Source: Patescibacteria group bacterium (GTDB lineage: Bacteria > Patescibacteriota > Minisyncoccia > UBA6257 > 02-FULL-45-10c). From it: 50,574 nt of DNA. Position 1 is the first letter of the stretch; every line of letters begins with the position of its first letter. A program made the position numbers and the translations under genes. The notes beneath the pieces were generated by a model. That model did no database searches, was not told the DNA's origin, and saw only the letters and a list, made by a program, of their open reading frames with translations. The stretch spans positions 118,567 through 169,140 of the forward strand of contig JAGWYA010000001.1 in NCBI GenBank assembly GCA_018969615.1. Reading direction: 5' to 3'. Positions 20,943-30,673 of this stretch are shown piece after piece.

Positions 20943-22211
20943 TTAAAATCCTTCGTACTCGCGCAGAACCATCTGCGATTCGATCTGCTGCATAACCTCG
21001 AGAGCGACCGCGACGACGATCAGAAGCGCCGTACCGCCGATCGAGAGCAGCTGGATACCCGTAAAGATCTGCGTCAGTCCCGGCAGGATCGCGATCACGC
21101 CAAGGAAGAGCGCGCCAAACAGCGTAATACGGTTGATCACCTTCTCGAGATACTCGCCGGACGGCTGGCCCGGACGGATGCCCGGAATGAATCCGCCGCT
21201 CCGCTGGAGGTTCTTCGAGATCTCCTGAGGATCGAACGTGACCGCAGTATAGAAATACGTGAAGAGCACGACCAGCAGGAAATAGATCGAATTGTACGTT
21301 ACCTGGTTGCTGAGGAACTGATTGACCATATCATGCAGCTTCAGCGAAAGGGACGGAGAAAAAAGCGCCGAGATCTGGGCGATGAATTGCGGGAAAAGCA
21401 GCAGCGAGATCGCGAAGATGATCGGCATCACGCCCGCCTGATTGACCTTCAGCGGCAGATAACTTGAAGCGCCGCCGTACACCTTGTTCCCGCGCACGCG
21501 CTTCGAATACGATACCGGGATCTTGCGCTCGCCTTCACTGATGAAGACCACGCCGGCAACGACGACCACGCCGAGAACGAGGAATGCGAGATAGGTCGGC
21601 AACTGGCCCGGGTTGTAGGTCACCAGCATCTGCTGGACCGCCCCCGGAAGCCGACTCAAAATACCCGCAAAGATGATCAGCGAAATGCCGTTTCCGATAT
21701 TCTCTTCAGTGATCAGCTCGCCGATCCACACCATGAACATGGAACCGGCGGTCGCCACCAAAACGTCCTGCAGCGTGCCGAACAGCGACAACTGCGGCAG
21801 TACATTCTGCGAAAGGAGCAGATTCAAAAAACCGTATGCCTGAAGAGCGGCAAGCGGCACGGTCACATACCGGGAAATGCGGTTGAATTTCGCACGGCCG
21901 AGATCACCCTGTTCGTAATAGATCTCTTTCAAGCTCGGAACGATCATGGTCAGCAACTGCATGACGATCGTCGCCGTGATGTACGGGCCGACGCCCAGCA
22001 TGACGATAGACAGATTGGAAAGTCCGCCGCCGGAAAAGATATTAAAGAAGCTGAACAGCTGGTTCGAAGAAAAGAATTGGCTGAGCTTTGCCGCATCAAT
22101 GCCCGGGACCGGAACAGCCGCCATAAGACGGGTGACGGCAAGCATGCCGATCACCATCAGGATCTTTTTCCGTAATTCCGGAGTTTTGAACAAAAGCTCA
22201 AGCTTTTCCAT
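20943..22211 (-). CDS. secY: Preprotein translocase subunit SecY
   Basis: RKKILMVIGMLAVTRLMAAVPVPGID; VSYSKRVRGNKVYGGASSYLPLKVNQAGVMPIIFA; SGGFIPGIRPG. Confidence 0.97.
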   Translation of the reverse strand: MEKLELLFKTPELRKKILMVIGMLAVTRLMAAVPVPGIDAAKLSQFFSSNQLFSFFNIFSGGGLSNLSIVMLGVGPYITATIVMQLLTMIVPSLKEIYYEQGDLGRAKFNRISRYVTVPLAALQAYGFLNLLLSQNVLPQLSLFGTLQDVLVATAGSMFMVWIGELITEENIGNGISLIIFAGILSRLPGAVQQMLVTYNPGQLPTYLAFLVLGVVVVAGVVFISEGERKIPVSYSKRVRGNKVYGGASSYLPLKVNQAGVMPIIFAISLLLFPQFIAQISALFSPSLSLKLHDMVNQFLSNQVTYNSIYFLLVVLFTYFYTAVTFDPQEISKNLQRSGGFIPGIRPGQPSGEYLEKVINRITLFGALFLGVIAILPGLTQIFTGIQLLSIGGTALLIVVAVALEVMQQIESQMVLREYEGF

Positions 22212-22223
22212 AAAAAAGTAAAT

Positions 22224-22610
22224 TTACGCAACCACTTTGCCGCCCGCTTTTTCGATCTTAGCCTTTGCGGATGCGGATACCGCCAATCCCTGAACGGTCA
22301 CGGCTTTCTTCAATTCACCGCCGCCGAGGACCTTTGCATTTCCTAAATTCTTCTTCGAGAACTCGGTTCCCTCTTTGCGTTCGAGGTCGCCGACGTTCAC
22401 CGCGTGCGCCTTCGCACGGATGCTCTTGTTCCGATAGCCGCGCAACTTCGGCAAGCGGATCAAAAGATCTCGCTCCGCCGGACGGATACGATGTCCGCTG
22501 CGGGACCCCTGTCCTTTGGTACCGCGACCCGAGGTCGTTCCCCGTTTTCCGCCGCGGCCGATGCGCTGGGCGCGTTTATTCTTTTGTCGTGAATGAGTAA
22601 AAAGTTCCAT
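22224..22610 (-). CDS. rplO: Ribosomal protein uL15
   Basis: KRIGRGGKRGTTSGRGTKGQGSRSGHRIRP. Confidence 0.95.
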   Translation of the reverse strand: MELFTHSRQKNKRAQRIGRGGKRGTTSGRGTKGQGSRSGHRIRPAERDLLIRLPKLRGYRNKSIRAKAHAVNVGDLERKEGTEFSKKNLGNAKVLGGGELKKAVTVQGLAVSASAKAKIEKAGGKVVA

Positions 22611-22618
22611 AAAAATGA

Positions 22619-23230
22619 TTAGCGTTCTTTAGAAGCGCTCAGTTGCTGCAGCGCCTGGATCGTTGCCATCGCGTTCGTCAGTTTGTTCGGCGTCCGGCCA
22701 AGGCACTTGGAGGTCGCGTCTTTCACGCCCGCCAATGCAAGTACGGTACGGACCGCACCGCCTGATTTCAAACCATGACCCTGCACTGCCGGCTTGATCA
22801 CCACTTCAGCGGCGCTGAACTTCGCATAGACCTCATGCGGGATCGTCCGGCCCTTCAGCGGGATCTTGATCATGTTCTTCTTTGCCGCGGTCTTCGCTTT
22901 TTCAACCGATGCCTGCACATCGACGCCTTTCCCGACGCCGAGGCCTACGGTCCCCTTCTCATCGCCCAAAATGATCGTGGTGCGGAAGCGCATTCTCTTA
23001 CCTCCGGCGACGACACGGGTCACCCGGCGAAGATCGAGGACTTTTTCCTTATAGGCGTCACGCTCCCCTTCCTGACGGCCTCGTCCTCCCGGACGACGCC
23101 CTCCGCCGCGAAACGGACGCTGTCCGCCGCGGCCGCCGAAACGCCGCTCCTGCGGCTTACCCGCTATCGGTGCCCCCGGAGCTCCCGCTCCGTTCGGCTG
23201 TGCTGTGTTTTGTGTTGGTTGTTCGTTCAT
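22619..23230 (-). CDS. rpsE: Ribosomal protein uS5 with Gly/Arg-rich N-terminal extension
   Basis: KVLDLRRVTRVVAGGKRMRFRTTIILGDEKGTVGLGVGKG; GGRGGQRPFRGGGRRPGGRGR N-terminal tail. Confidence 0.96.
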   Translation of the reverse strand: MNEQPTQNTAQPNGAGAPGAPIAGKPQERRFGGRGGQRPFRGGGRRPGGRGRQEGERDAYKEKVLDLRRVTRVVAGGKRMRFRTTIILGDEKGTVGLGVGKGVDVQASVEKAKTAAKKNMIKIPLKGRTIPHEVYAKFSAAEVVIKPAVQGHGLKSGGAVRTVLALAGVKDATSKCLGRTPNKLTNAMATIQALQQLSASKER

Positions 23231-23242
23231 AATCGTACGATA

Positions 23243-23596
23243 TTATAATGCAAGACCTTTTGCCCGCGCTCCCTCCGCGACCGCTTTGACGCGGCCGTGG
23301 TACTGGTACGGACCTTTATTGAAGACCGCCGATGCGATCCCCAATGCTTTCGCTTTTTCTCCGATCGCCTCGCCGAGCAAGCGGGACTGCTCCACTTTGT
23401 TCTTCGCTTTCTTCGCGAACTCTTTCGAAGACGCGGAAAGGATCGTATGCCCTTTTTCGTCATCGATCATCTGCGCCATAATGAACTTATTACTGCGGAA
23501 CACGGAGAGGCGCGGACGCGCTGCGGTCCCGAAGATCTTCGCGCGGTTGCGCTTTTTCCGCCGATCACGCAATGTATTTTTTTGAGTCAGTTTCAT
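23243..23596 (-). CDS. rplR: Ribosomal protein uL18
   Basis: RPRLSVFRSNKFIMAQMIDDEKGHTI; position in spc operon. Confidence 0.95.
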   Translation of the reverse strand: MKLTQKNTLRDRRKKRNRAKIFGTAARPRLSVFRSNKFIMAQMIDDEKGHTILSASSKEFAKKAKNKVEQSRLLGEAIGEKAKALGIASAVFNKGPYQYHGRVKAVAEGARAKGLAL

Positions 23597-23614
23597 AGAG
23601 AGAGATTCGTATTA

Positions 23615-24166
23615 TTATGCGGCACCGGTCGCTCCGGCAACTTTCTTACCCGCCTTCATCTTCACGACCTCGCCTTTATAGCGGATACCCTTGCCCTTGT
23701 ACGGCTCCGGCTTCTTATAGGCGCGGATCTGCGCAGCGACCTGGCCGACCAAATTGCGGTCAGCGCCGGCGATCTTGATCGTGCTCTTTTCCACCGAGAT
23801 CTTGATGCCCGCAGGCGTTTCGAACTTCACCGGATGAGTGAATCCGAGACTGAGGACCAAATTATTCCCTTCCATAGAAGCGCGGAAACCGACGCCCTGG
23901 ATCTCGAGCTCTTTCGTGAAGCCGGCGCTCACGCCGTTCACCGCGTTCTGCGCCAATGCCCGCATCGTCCCCCAGTTCGCCCGAGCCTGAAGATCAGTAC
24001 CGGTCGAGGTAACGGTCAATGTCGTATCCTTCACTTCAACAGCAGTGTGCGGCAACACCGGGAGCGACAAGGTTCCTTCCTTTCCTTTGACCTGCAGCAT
24101 GCCGCCGTCAACAGTGACGGTAACGCCTTGCGGGATCATGATCGGTTTTTTTCCTACTTTTGACAT
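23615..24166 (-). CDS. rplF: Ribosomal protein uL6
   Basis: MSKVGKKPIMIPQGVTVTVDGGMLQVKGKEGTL; EPYKGKGIRYKGEVV. Confidence 0.97.
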   Translation of the reverse strand: MSKVGKKPIMIPQGVTVTVDGGMLQVKGKEGTLSLPVLPHTAVEVKDTTLTVTSTGTDLQARANWGTMRALAQNAVNGVSAGFTKELEIQGVGFRASMEGNNLVLSLGFTHPVKFETPAGIKISVEKSTIKIAGADRNLVGQVAAQIRAYKKPEPYKGKGIRYKGEVVKMKAGKKVAGATGAA

Positions 24167-24184
24167 AATGTATTGATAATAAAA

Positions 24185-24568
24185 TTACCAGATCTGGAAT
24201 AAGAGCTGACCTCCCAGCTTCTGCTGCTTCGCCGACTTTCCATCCATGACACCTTTCGGCGTTGAAAGGACGAGCATTCCATATCCCTGGCGGACCGGGT
24301 GAATATCCTTATACCCGGCATACACGCGGCGGGACGGACGGCTCAGCACGAGCACGCCCTGGATCGCACCTTTCCCTTCTTTGTCATAGCGGAGCTTCAC
24401 ATCAAGTACGCGCTTTGGTGCGCGGCCCTTCTTGAACGCGGCGTCAACGAACTTGAACTTCGCAAGCAGTTCGGCGACGGCAAAATCCATCTCGGAGTAC
24501 GGCATTTTGACGCTCTCCTTTTTGACGACCTGTCCGTTCTTTATTTTAGTTAAGAGATCGAGATACAT
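24185..24568 (-). CDS. rpsH: Ribosomal protein uS8
   Basis: Position in spc operon; LSRPSRRVYAGYKDIHPVRQGYGMLVLSTPKGVMDGKSAKQQKLGGQLLFQIW. Confidence 0.95.
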   Translation of the reverse strand: MYLDLLTKIKNGQVVKKESVKMPYSEMDFAVAELLAKFKFVDAAFKKGRAPKRVLDVKLRYDKEGKGAIQGVLVLSRPSRRVYAGYKDIHPVRQGYGMLVLSTPKGVMDGKSAKQQKLGGQLLFQIW

Positions 24569-24583
24569 AGTAGAATAAGTAAT

Positions 24584-24769
24584 TTACCAGGATGCTTTTT
24601 TCACGCCCGGGATCTGGCCGCGAGTCGCCATCTCACGGAAGCAAATACGGCACAGCTGGAAATCCCGGATATATCCATGCTTGCGCCCGCAGCGGAAGCA
24701 GCGGTTTACAGAACGGACCCCATATTTCGGTTTTTTGTTCGCTCGCGCGACAACAGATGTCTTTGCCAT
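24584..24769 (-). CDS. rpsN: Ribosomal protein uS14, zinc-binding type
   Basis: [38 protein letters not shown]. Confidence 0.96.
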   Translation of the reverse strand: MAKTSVVARANKKPKYGVRSVNRCFRCGRKHGYIRDFQLCRICFREMATRGQIPGVKKASW

Positions 24770-24773
24770 ATTC

Positions 24774-25262
24774 TTATTTCTTAAATGGTATGCCTAATTC
24801 CCGATAGAATGCAACCGCTTCGGCATGCGGTGCGATCGGCAATTTCGGAACGATGGTGATCTCCATACCGAAGTTCACCTTGGATGTTTCCGGGGTAACC
24901 TCCGGGAATACCACATGCTCCTTGATGCCGACGGTCAGATTACCGGCGGTGTCGATCGCCGTATCGCTGATGCCGCGGAAATCGCGGATACGCGGCAACG
25001 CCGTGTTGATCAGCTTCTTCAGGAACTGCTGCATCTTCTGGCCGCGAAGCGTGGTCTTCAAACCGACGACCGTCCCCGCGCGCAACTTGAATCCTGCGAT
25101 CGATTTCTTGGCCGAGCGCCGCTGCGCCTTCTGGCCGGTGATCGAAGCAAGCTCTTCTTCAACAGCAGGAAGAAGACGGTCCTCAAAGTTCGTCAATGCC
25201 GACATGCGGCCCAATCCGATGTTCACAACCACTTTTTCTATTTGAGTGAGTTCAGCTTTCAT
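24774..25262 (-). CDS. rplE: Ribosomal protein uL5
   Basis: [54 protein letters not shown]. Confidence 0.96.
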   Translation of the reverse strand: MKAELTQIEKVVVNIGLGRMSALTNFEDRLLPAVEEELASITGQKAQRRSAKKSIAGFKLRAGTVVGLKTTLRGQKMQQFLKKLINTALPRIRDFRGISDTAIDTAGNLTVGIKEHVVFPEVTPETSKVNFGMEITIVPKLPIAPHAEAVAFYRELGIPFKK

Positions 25263-25268
25263 ATGAGT

Positions 25269-25580
25269 TTATTTGCCTAACGGCGCATCGCAATTCTTGC
25301 AATAGCGGACCTTTGTTTCGCCATCCATCCGGGCGCCGACGCGAACCGGCTTTCCGCACGATGCGCACACCAAAGCGACGTTCGAGATATTGATCCCGCG
25401 CGGCAAGGTCACCACTTCGCCTTTTTCGCCTTCATTGCGCGGCTTGCGGTGCTTCTTGATCAAATTTACGCCTTCCACCACGATGCGGTCTTCGGCGCGG
25501 TCCACGCTCAAAACCTTCCCCCGCTTTCCGCGGCTGGATCCGGCAATGATCGCTACTGTGTCTCCTTTTTTAATACGCAT
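25269..25580 (-). CDS. rplX: Ribosomal protein uL24
   Basis: IKKGDTVAIIAGSSRGKRGKVLSVDR; VEGVNLIKKHRKP. Confidence 0.96.
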   Translation of the reverse strand: MRIKKGDTVAIIAGSSRGKRGKVLSVDRAEDRIVVEGVNLIKKHRKPRNEGEKGEVVTLPRGINISNVALVCASCGKPVRVGARMDGETKVRYCKNCDAPLGK

Positions 25581-25601
25581 ATAAATGAATGAATAGTGGT
25601 G

Positions 25602-25970
25602 TTACACGATCTCTTCCGCCATTGAAAAGACGGTCTCGTAGCCTTTCTCTTTGATCTCGCGCGGGATCGGGCCGAAGATACGGGTTCCTTTCGGCTCTTT
25701 TTTGTCATCGATGATAACGACTGCGTTCTCGTCAAAACGGATCACCGAACCGTCCGGGCGGCGCAGCGGATGATGCTGGCGAACCAGCACGGCCTTCACG
25801 ACATCCTTCTTCTTGATCGGTTTGCGCGGTTCCGCAACCTGCACTGATGCAATGATGATATCGCCGATCGTCGCATAGCGCTTCCGGCTTCCGCCTAATA
25901 CGCGGAAACAGCGGACAGTCTTCGCTCCGGAGTTATCGGCAACCTTTAAAATGGATCGTTCTTGGATCAT
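25602..25970 (-). CDS. rplN: Ribosomal protein uL14
   Basis: [43 protein letters not shown]. Confidence 0.97.
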   Translation of the reverse strand: MIQERSILKVADNSGAKTVRCFRVLGGSRKRYATIGDIIIASVQVAEPRKPIKKKDVVKAVLVRQHHPLRRPDGSVIRFDENAVVIIDDKKEPKGTRIFGPIPREIKEKGYETVFSMAEEIV

Positions 25971-25979
25971 AAAAATGGA

Positions 25980-26270
25980 TTATGCTTTACCGACGACCAC
26001 CCAGCGCTTATCCCTGCTGAGCGGGCGGGTTTCGCGGATCACGACCTTATCGCCGACATGATAGGTATTCTCTTCGTCATGCGCCTTGAAGCGGGTCGTC
26101 AGCGTGAAGTACTTCTGGTACTTCCCGTGCTTGCGGGCATGAGAGACCGCAACGACCACCGTCTTTTTCATTTTATCGGAGACCACAACACCGGTAAGCT
26201 TTCGTCCGCTTGCCTGCATCGCTTTCTTTTCCGGAGCCTCAGCTCCTTTGTCTTTGAACATACCGAACAT
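25980..26270 (-). CDS. rpsQ: Ribosomal protein uS17 (start at MFGMFKD rather than the longer ORF start)
   Basis: [33 protein letters not shown]; the longer ORF start would overlap rpmC. Confidence 0.92.
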   Translation of the reverse strand: MFGMFKDKGAEAPEKKAMQASGRKLTGVVVSDKMKKTVVVAVSHARKHGKYQKYFTLTTRFKAHDEENTYHVGDKVVIRETRPLSRDKRWVVVGKA

Positions 26271-26280
26271 AGTGTGTGTA

Positions 26281-26475
26281 TTATTTCGCTTCGTTAAGAA
26301 TGGTCTTGGTGACCGCGATCTGCTTTTTGACCTTCCGGATCTCCCGGACATCCTTCACCTTGCCCTGGGAAACCTCCTTGCGGAGCTTCCACAGTTTATC
26401 AGCGGCAAGCGTGAGGTCATTGAGCAGCTCCTCTTTCGCCTTCGATCGAATTGTGTCTAATTCAGTCTTTTTCAT
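26281..26475 (-). CDS. rpmC: Ribosomal protein uL29 (start at [10 protein letters not shown])
   Basis: [33 protein letters not shown]; the longer ORF start overlaps rplP out of frame. Confidence 0.92.
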   Translation of the reverse strand: MKKTELDTIRSKAKEELLNDLTLAADKLWKLRKEVSQGKVKDVREIRKVKKQIAVTKTILNEAK

Positions 26476-26479
26476 AATA

Positions 26480-26893
26480 TTATTGTTCGGTGACGATCTT
26501 CGTGCGCACCGGCAATTTGAAGCTTGCATGGCGCAGCGCTTCCTTCGCAACCTCGGGCGCCAGACCGTCCAATTCGAACAGGATGCGTCCCGGACGGACC
26601 GGAAACACGTACTCCCGCACATCGCCTTTTCCGCCGCCGAGCGTGACGCCCTCGGCTTTCTGGGTCACCGGCTTATCAGGGAAAATACGGATCCACAGCT
26701 TTCCTTCGCGCTTCACGTAATTCGAGATCGCGCGGCGGGCGGCTTCGATCTGGCGGGCGTTCATCCACGAACCAGACATCGCCTTCAAGCCGACGGTGCC
26801 GTAAGCAAGCGTCGTACCGCGGGTCTCAACGTTCCGTCCTTTGGAACGTCCCTTTTGCCACTTTCGATGTTTTACTTTTTTTGGAACTAACAT
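26480..26893 (-). CDS. rplP: Ribosomal protein uL16
   Basis: MLVPKKVKHRKWQKGRSKG; GKLWIRIFPDKPVTQKAEGVTLGGGKGDVREYVFPVRPGRILFEL. Confidence 0.97.
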   Translation of the reverse strand: MLVPKKVKHRKWQKGRSKGRNVETRGTTLAYGTVGLKAMSGSWMNARQIEAARRAISNYVKREGKLWIRIFPDKPVTQKAEGVTLGGGKGDVREYVFPVRPGRILFELDGLAPEVAKEALRHASFKLPVRTKIVTEQ

Positions 26894-26914
26894 AGTGTAC
26901 TGAAAAAATATGAT

Positions 26915-27577
26915 TTATGCAACTTCGCCTTTATAGATCCAGACCTTAATGCCGATCGTGCCGTAGGTCGTGTACGCGGTTGCTTCGCCGTAATCGATGT
27001 TCGCACGCAAGGTCGTCAATGGAAGCTTTCCTTTTGCGAGCCATTCGCGGCGCGCGATCTCGTTCCCGTCCAGACGGCCGGCAACCTGCACCTTCGCACC
27101 CTGCACATCGCGGTTCTGCATCGCCAAACCAAGATACCGCTTGATCGTGCGGCGATACGGCATACGCTTCTCGAGGTCCCAGGCGATCTGCTGGGCGGTC
27201 ACGTTCGCGGAAATATCCATGCGGCGGATCTCTTCCACGTTCACGCTTAAGCGAACCGCCATTTTCTTATCGCGCTTCTTATCCTTAGCAAGCGCTGCGT
27301 TCAATGCCTTGTTCAGATCTTCGATCCCTTTTCCGCCGCGGCCGATCACCAATCCCGGCTTCATCACCCGCACGGTCACCCGGCACGTGTTCATATTCCG
27401 CTCGATATCGATGCTGTCGATCCCCGCCTGGCTGATCATCTTGCGAACCACGTCGCGAATGACCATATCATCCTTCAAAAGCTGCGCGACCAATTTTCGG
27501 TCCGCAACGAACCAGCGAGAGGTCCACCGTTTATTGATGCCTAAGCGATATGCGTTTGGATTGATCTTATGGCTCAT
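26915..27577 (-). CDS. rpsC: Ribosomal protein uS3
   Basis: MSHKINPNAYRLGINKRWTSRWF; VIGRGGKGIEDLNKAL; YGTIGIKVWIYKGE. Confidence 0.97.
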   Translation of the reverse strand: MSHKINPNAYRLGINKRWTSRWFVADRKLVAQLLKDDMVIRDVVRKMISQAGIDSIDIERNMNTCRVTVRVMKPGLVIGRGGKGIEDLNKALNAALAKDKKRDKKMAVRLSVNVEEIRRMDISANVTAQQIAWDLEKRMPYRRTIKRYLGLAMQNRDVQGAKVQVAGRLDGNEIARREWLAKGKLPLTTLRANIDYGEATAYTTYGTIGIKVWIYKGEVA

Positions 27578-27585
27578 AGGAATAG

Positions 27586-28125
27586 TTAGACGCTCTTATT
27601 ACGATTGAACATTCTCTTCACGATCCCGCCCTTCTTCGCCTTCGCCTCTTTCGGGGCGTTGGTCGCTGCGGTGATCTCCTTCTGAGAAGGCTTCGTTTCG
27701 GCTTTCGGAGCCGCTTTCCGTTCTTCATGTTCTTTTTTCGGTTTCTTGGCTTTAGTGGCGATCGTAAAACGAGCCGCCTTCGGTTTCGCTTTCGATTCAA
27801 GAACGATCGAGACATGGCTCATCTTCTTATGGATCGGCGTTGCCCGGCCCTGTGCGCGCGGAAGGAAACGCTTGATCATCGGACCCTGATCGACGCGCAC
27901 TTCTTTGATAATGAGCGTCTCCGGATCGAGCTTGAAATTATTTTTCGCGTTCGCAACAGCGGAACGGAGCAATTTCAGCACCGGCTCGCTCGAGCGCTTT
28001 GCGCGGAACAACAGCTGCGCCTCCGCCTCATTGACGGACAGCCCCTTCAAAGCGTTCACAACCAGACCCACCTTGCGGGGTGCGATATGGAGATAACGAA
28101 GTTTTGCGGTAACAAGCTGTGACAT
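27586..28125 (-). CDS. rplV: Ribosomal protein uL22 with long Lys/Ala-rich C-terminal extension
   Basis: AKLRYLHIAPRKVGLVVNALKGLSVNEAEAQL; RAQGRATPIHKKMSHVSIVLE; then KKPKKEHEERKAAPKAETKPSQ tail. Confidence 0.95.
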   Translation of the reverse strand: MSQLVTAKLRYLHIAPRKVGLVVNALKGLSVNEAEAQLLFRAKRSSEPVLKLLRSAVANAKNNFKLDPETLIIKEVRVDQGPMIKRFLPRAQGRATPIHKKMSHVSIVLESKAKPKAARFTIATKAKKPKKEHEERKAAPKAETKPSQKEITAATNAPKEAKAKKGGIVKRMFNRNKSV

Positions 28126-28134
28126 AAGTGATTA

Positions 28135-28461
28135 TTATTTTGCGGCCGGTTTTGCTGCTGCTGCGGCAGGAGCTGCGGTCGTTGACGCTTCAAGATCGCG
28201 CTGCATCTTACCGCCATGGCGCGTAAATTTGCGGGTCAGCGAAAATTCGCCGAGACGATGACCGACCATCTCTTCTTTGATCGTTACTTCGATGAAGTTC
28301 TTCCCGTTATGGATACCAAACGTGTATCCGACCATTTCAGGCGCAACCTCGGAGTCCCGGGACCACGTCTTAATGACCGTCTTGCCGTCGGGTTTCACTT
28401 TCGAGATCTTCTTCAGAAGTTTTGGATCCACGTACGGACCCTTTTTGCTTGAGCGTGACAT
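28135..28461 (-). CDS. rpsS: Ribosomal protein uS19 with Ala-rich C-terminal tail
   Basis: [53 protein letters not shown]. Confidence 0.96.
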   Translation of the reverse strand: MSRSSKKGPYVDPKLLKKISKVKPDGKTVIKTWSRDSEVAPEMVGYTFGIHNGKNFIEVTIKEEMVGHRLGEFSLTRKFTRHGGKMQRDLEASTTAAPAAAAAKPAAK

Positions 28462-28471
28462 AGTATGAGTA

Positions 28472-29299
28472 TTATTTCTTTACACGGCGGCTCATGATGA
28501 GCTTGTTGGACCATTTCTTCGGATGACGAGTCTTGTGTCCGCCGGTCACCTTACCCCACAGGGTCTTCGGGCGCTTCGTACCGCGCGGCTGGCTTCCTTC
28601 ACCGCCACCATACGGGTGATCAACCGGGTTCATTGCTTTACCGCGAACGGTCGGACGAATACCGAGCCAGCGGGAACGTCCCGCCTTTCCGATATTCACC
28701 AAGTTCCAATCCTCGTTCGATACCTGGCCGATGGTCACCAAGCCGTCTGACGGCACCTGGCGCACTTCACCGGAAGCAAGCTTCACGACGGAATATTTCC
28801 CTTCATGACCGAGCACTTCCACGTACGAACCTGCGGAGCGGGCCATTTGGCCTCCTTTTCCGAGGGTCATTTCCACGTTGTGAACCTGATAGCCGATCGG
28901 AACGTTCTTGATCGCCAAACGATTCCCTACTTTCAACGGCGCCTGGACCGAAGTGACGATCATATCGCCGACCTTCAGATCTTTCGGGGCAAGCATATAT
29001 ACGCGCTCGCCGTCATTGTAAACGACGCGGGCGATGAACGCCGTACGATACGGATCATATTCCAACGTTTCCACGCGGCCCGGAATATCCATTTTCGCCT
29101 GACGGAAATCCACCATGCGATAGGTCTTCTTATTGCCGGATCCCTGATGGCGCGTTGTAATACGGCCGAAACTATTGCGGCCTCCGCGTGCCGGAACGTT
29201 CATGGTCAGCGACTTGAACGGGCGCTCTTTGCTGAGACCCGAGTAGTCGACCGTGGTCATTTGCCGGCGGGATGGAGTTGTTGGTTTATAATGTTTCAT
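28472..29299 (-). CDS. rplB: Ribosomal protein uL2
   Basis: [69 protein letters not shown]. Confidence 0.97.
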   Translation of the reverse strand: MKHYKPTTPSRRQMTTVDYSGLSKERPFKSLTMNVPARGGRNSFGRITTRHQGSGNKKTYRMVDFRQAKMDIPGRVETLEYDPYRTAFIARVVYNDGERVYMLAPKDLKVGDMIVTSVQAPLKVGNRLAIKNVPIGYQVHNVEMTLGKGGQMARSAGSYVEVLGHEGKYSVVKLASGEVRQVPSDGLVTIGQVSNEDWNLVNIGKAGRSRWLGIRPTVRGKAMNPVDHPYGGGEGSQPRGTKRPKTLWGKVTGGHKTRHPKKWSNKLIMSRRVKK

Positions 29300-29324
29300 A
29301 AGTATCTCTAGTGAGCTTGCCGAA

Positions 29325-29603
29325 CTATTGCGGTAAGATATCCAATTTCTGGCCCTTTTGCAAGGTCATAATGACCTTTTTATAGCCCGGCTTCGAGCCG
29401 AGGCGGTTCCCGATGATGCGTTTTTTCGGTTTCGTATTGATCACGTTCAGCTTCACCACCTTGACCGAATACTCGGTCTCGACGATCTTCTTCGCTTCAT
29501 TCGCGGTGGTACCCCGATCTACCAAAAACACATACTTCCCAACCTTGCCCATATCGGTGGATTTTTCGGTCACGATCACGTTTTTGACGAGTGCTTTGTT
29601 CAT
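29325..29603 (-). CDS. rplW: Ribosomal protein uL23
   Basis: VIVTEKSTDMGKVGKYVFLVDRGTTANEAKKIVETEYSVKVVKLNVINTKPKKRIIG. Confidence 0.94.
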   Translation of the reverse strand: MNKALVKNVIVTEKSTDMGKVGKYVFLVDRGTTANEAKKIVETEYSVKVVKLNVINTKPKKRIIGNRLGSKPGYKKVIMTLQKGQKLDILPQ

Positions 29604-29610
29604 ATGAAAA

Positions 29611-30225
29611 TTAGTTCAGTTCCGTGAGCGCTTTTTGTTCGATGACAACCACCGTGTGCGATGCGACCGCATGCACGTTCATATTCTTCGCAAGGACCGG
29701 GGTCACGCGCGCGATATTCTTCGCTGCACGCATCGCGGCGGCGTTCTCGTTCGCCAGAACCAAAAGGACCGACTTTGCGCCGGCAAGATTCTTAAGCGCG
29801 TGGGCAAGCACTTTCGTTTTTGCCCCCTCAGCGGAAAAACCGCTGACCACCTTCAACTGCTCATCCGCAGCTTTCCGTGATAAGACGCTCTGCAATGCCA
29901 TATCTCCCATTCCCCGATTCACTTTTTGAGAACGGTCGGTCGTATTGCGCGGACCGAAGCTGACGCCGCCATGTCGCCACAACGGAGAACGGATCGAACC
30001 GTGACGCGCACGGCCGGTTCCTTTCTGTCTCCACGGCTTAATGCCGCCGCCGCTTACTTCACCGCGGAATTTCGTATGCGCGATCGGAGTGCGCTTGTTG
30101 GATGCGATCGACTTATACACCTGATGGACCAATGACGGATTCCATGCAGCCGACAAAAACGCCGGCGCCTGCATATCGCCTGAAACATTGCCGTCCTGAT
30201 TGTATACTTTGATCGTCGTTGCCAT
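29611..30225 (-). CDS. rplD: Ribosomal protein uL4
   Basis: KPWRQKGTGRARHGSIRSPLWRHGGVSFGP. Confidence 0.96.
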   Translation of the reverse strand: MATTIKVYNQDGNVSGDMQAPAFLSAAWNPSLVHQVYKSIASNKRTPIAHTKFRGEVSGGGIKPWRQKGTGRARHGSIRSPLWRHGGVSFGPRNTTDRSQKVNRGMGDMALQSVLSRKAADEQLKVVSGFSAEGAKTKVLAHALKNLAGAKSVLLVLANENAAAMRAAKNIARVTPVLAKNMNVHAVASHTVVVIEQKALTELN

Positions 30226-30234
30226 ATAAATGTG

Positions 30235-30663
30235 TTATGCCATCTTTACCAATTTCACTTTCGCCCGCGTCTTTCCCGGAACGGAACCGTTCAGGAGGAC
30301 CAAGCCCTTTTCTTTATCTACCTCGATGACGAGGAGGTTCAGGATGGTCTTCTTGTTGGTACCCATGTGTCCCGCCATTTTTCTTCCCGGAACAATGCGC
30401 TGCGGAGCCGTGCTGCCGATGGAACCCGGCGCGCGATAGCGGTTCTTCTGACCATGGGTCTTCGGGCCGCCGGCAAAGCTGTAGCGCTTCACGCCGCCCT
30501 GAAAACCATGCCCCTTGATGTTCCCGGACACTTTCACCAGATCTCCCGCCTGCAGCTGTTCCGCATCCGCGCGGTCAGCCAACTGCAACGGAGACACCGC
30601 CATCAAAGCGTTGTCTTTCCAGAGCTGGGTCATTTTCAGTTTTGTTGCGGATATTTTTTTCAT
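30235..30663 (-). CDS. rplC: Ribosomal protein uL3 (short form)
   Basis: KKISATKLKMTQLW; GHGFQGGVKRYSFAGGPKTHGQKNRYRAPGSIGSTAPQRIVPGRKMAGHMG. Confidence 0.94.
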   Translation of the reverse strand: MKKISATKLKMTQLWKDNALMAVSPLQLADRADAEQLQAGDLVKVSGNIKGHGFQGGVKRYSFAGGPKTHGQKNRYRAPGSIGSTAPQRIVPGRKMAGHMGTNKKTILNLLVIEVDKEKGLVLLNGSVPGKTRAKVKLVKMA

Positions 30664-30673
30664 AGCGTTTGCT

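Noticed and set aside
23297-24163. 288-aa plus-strand ORF opposite rplR/rplF
   Set aside because: Antisense to two highly conserved ribosomal protein genes.
24584-24769. Short uS14 as a truncated gene
   Set aside because: 61-aa zinc-type uS14 with two CxxC motifs is a normal known form.
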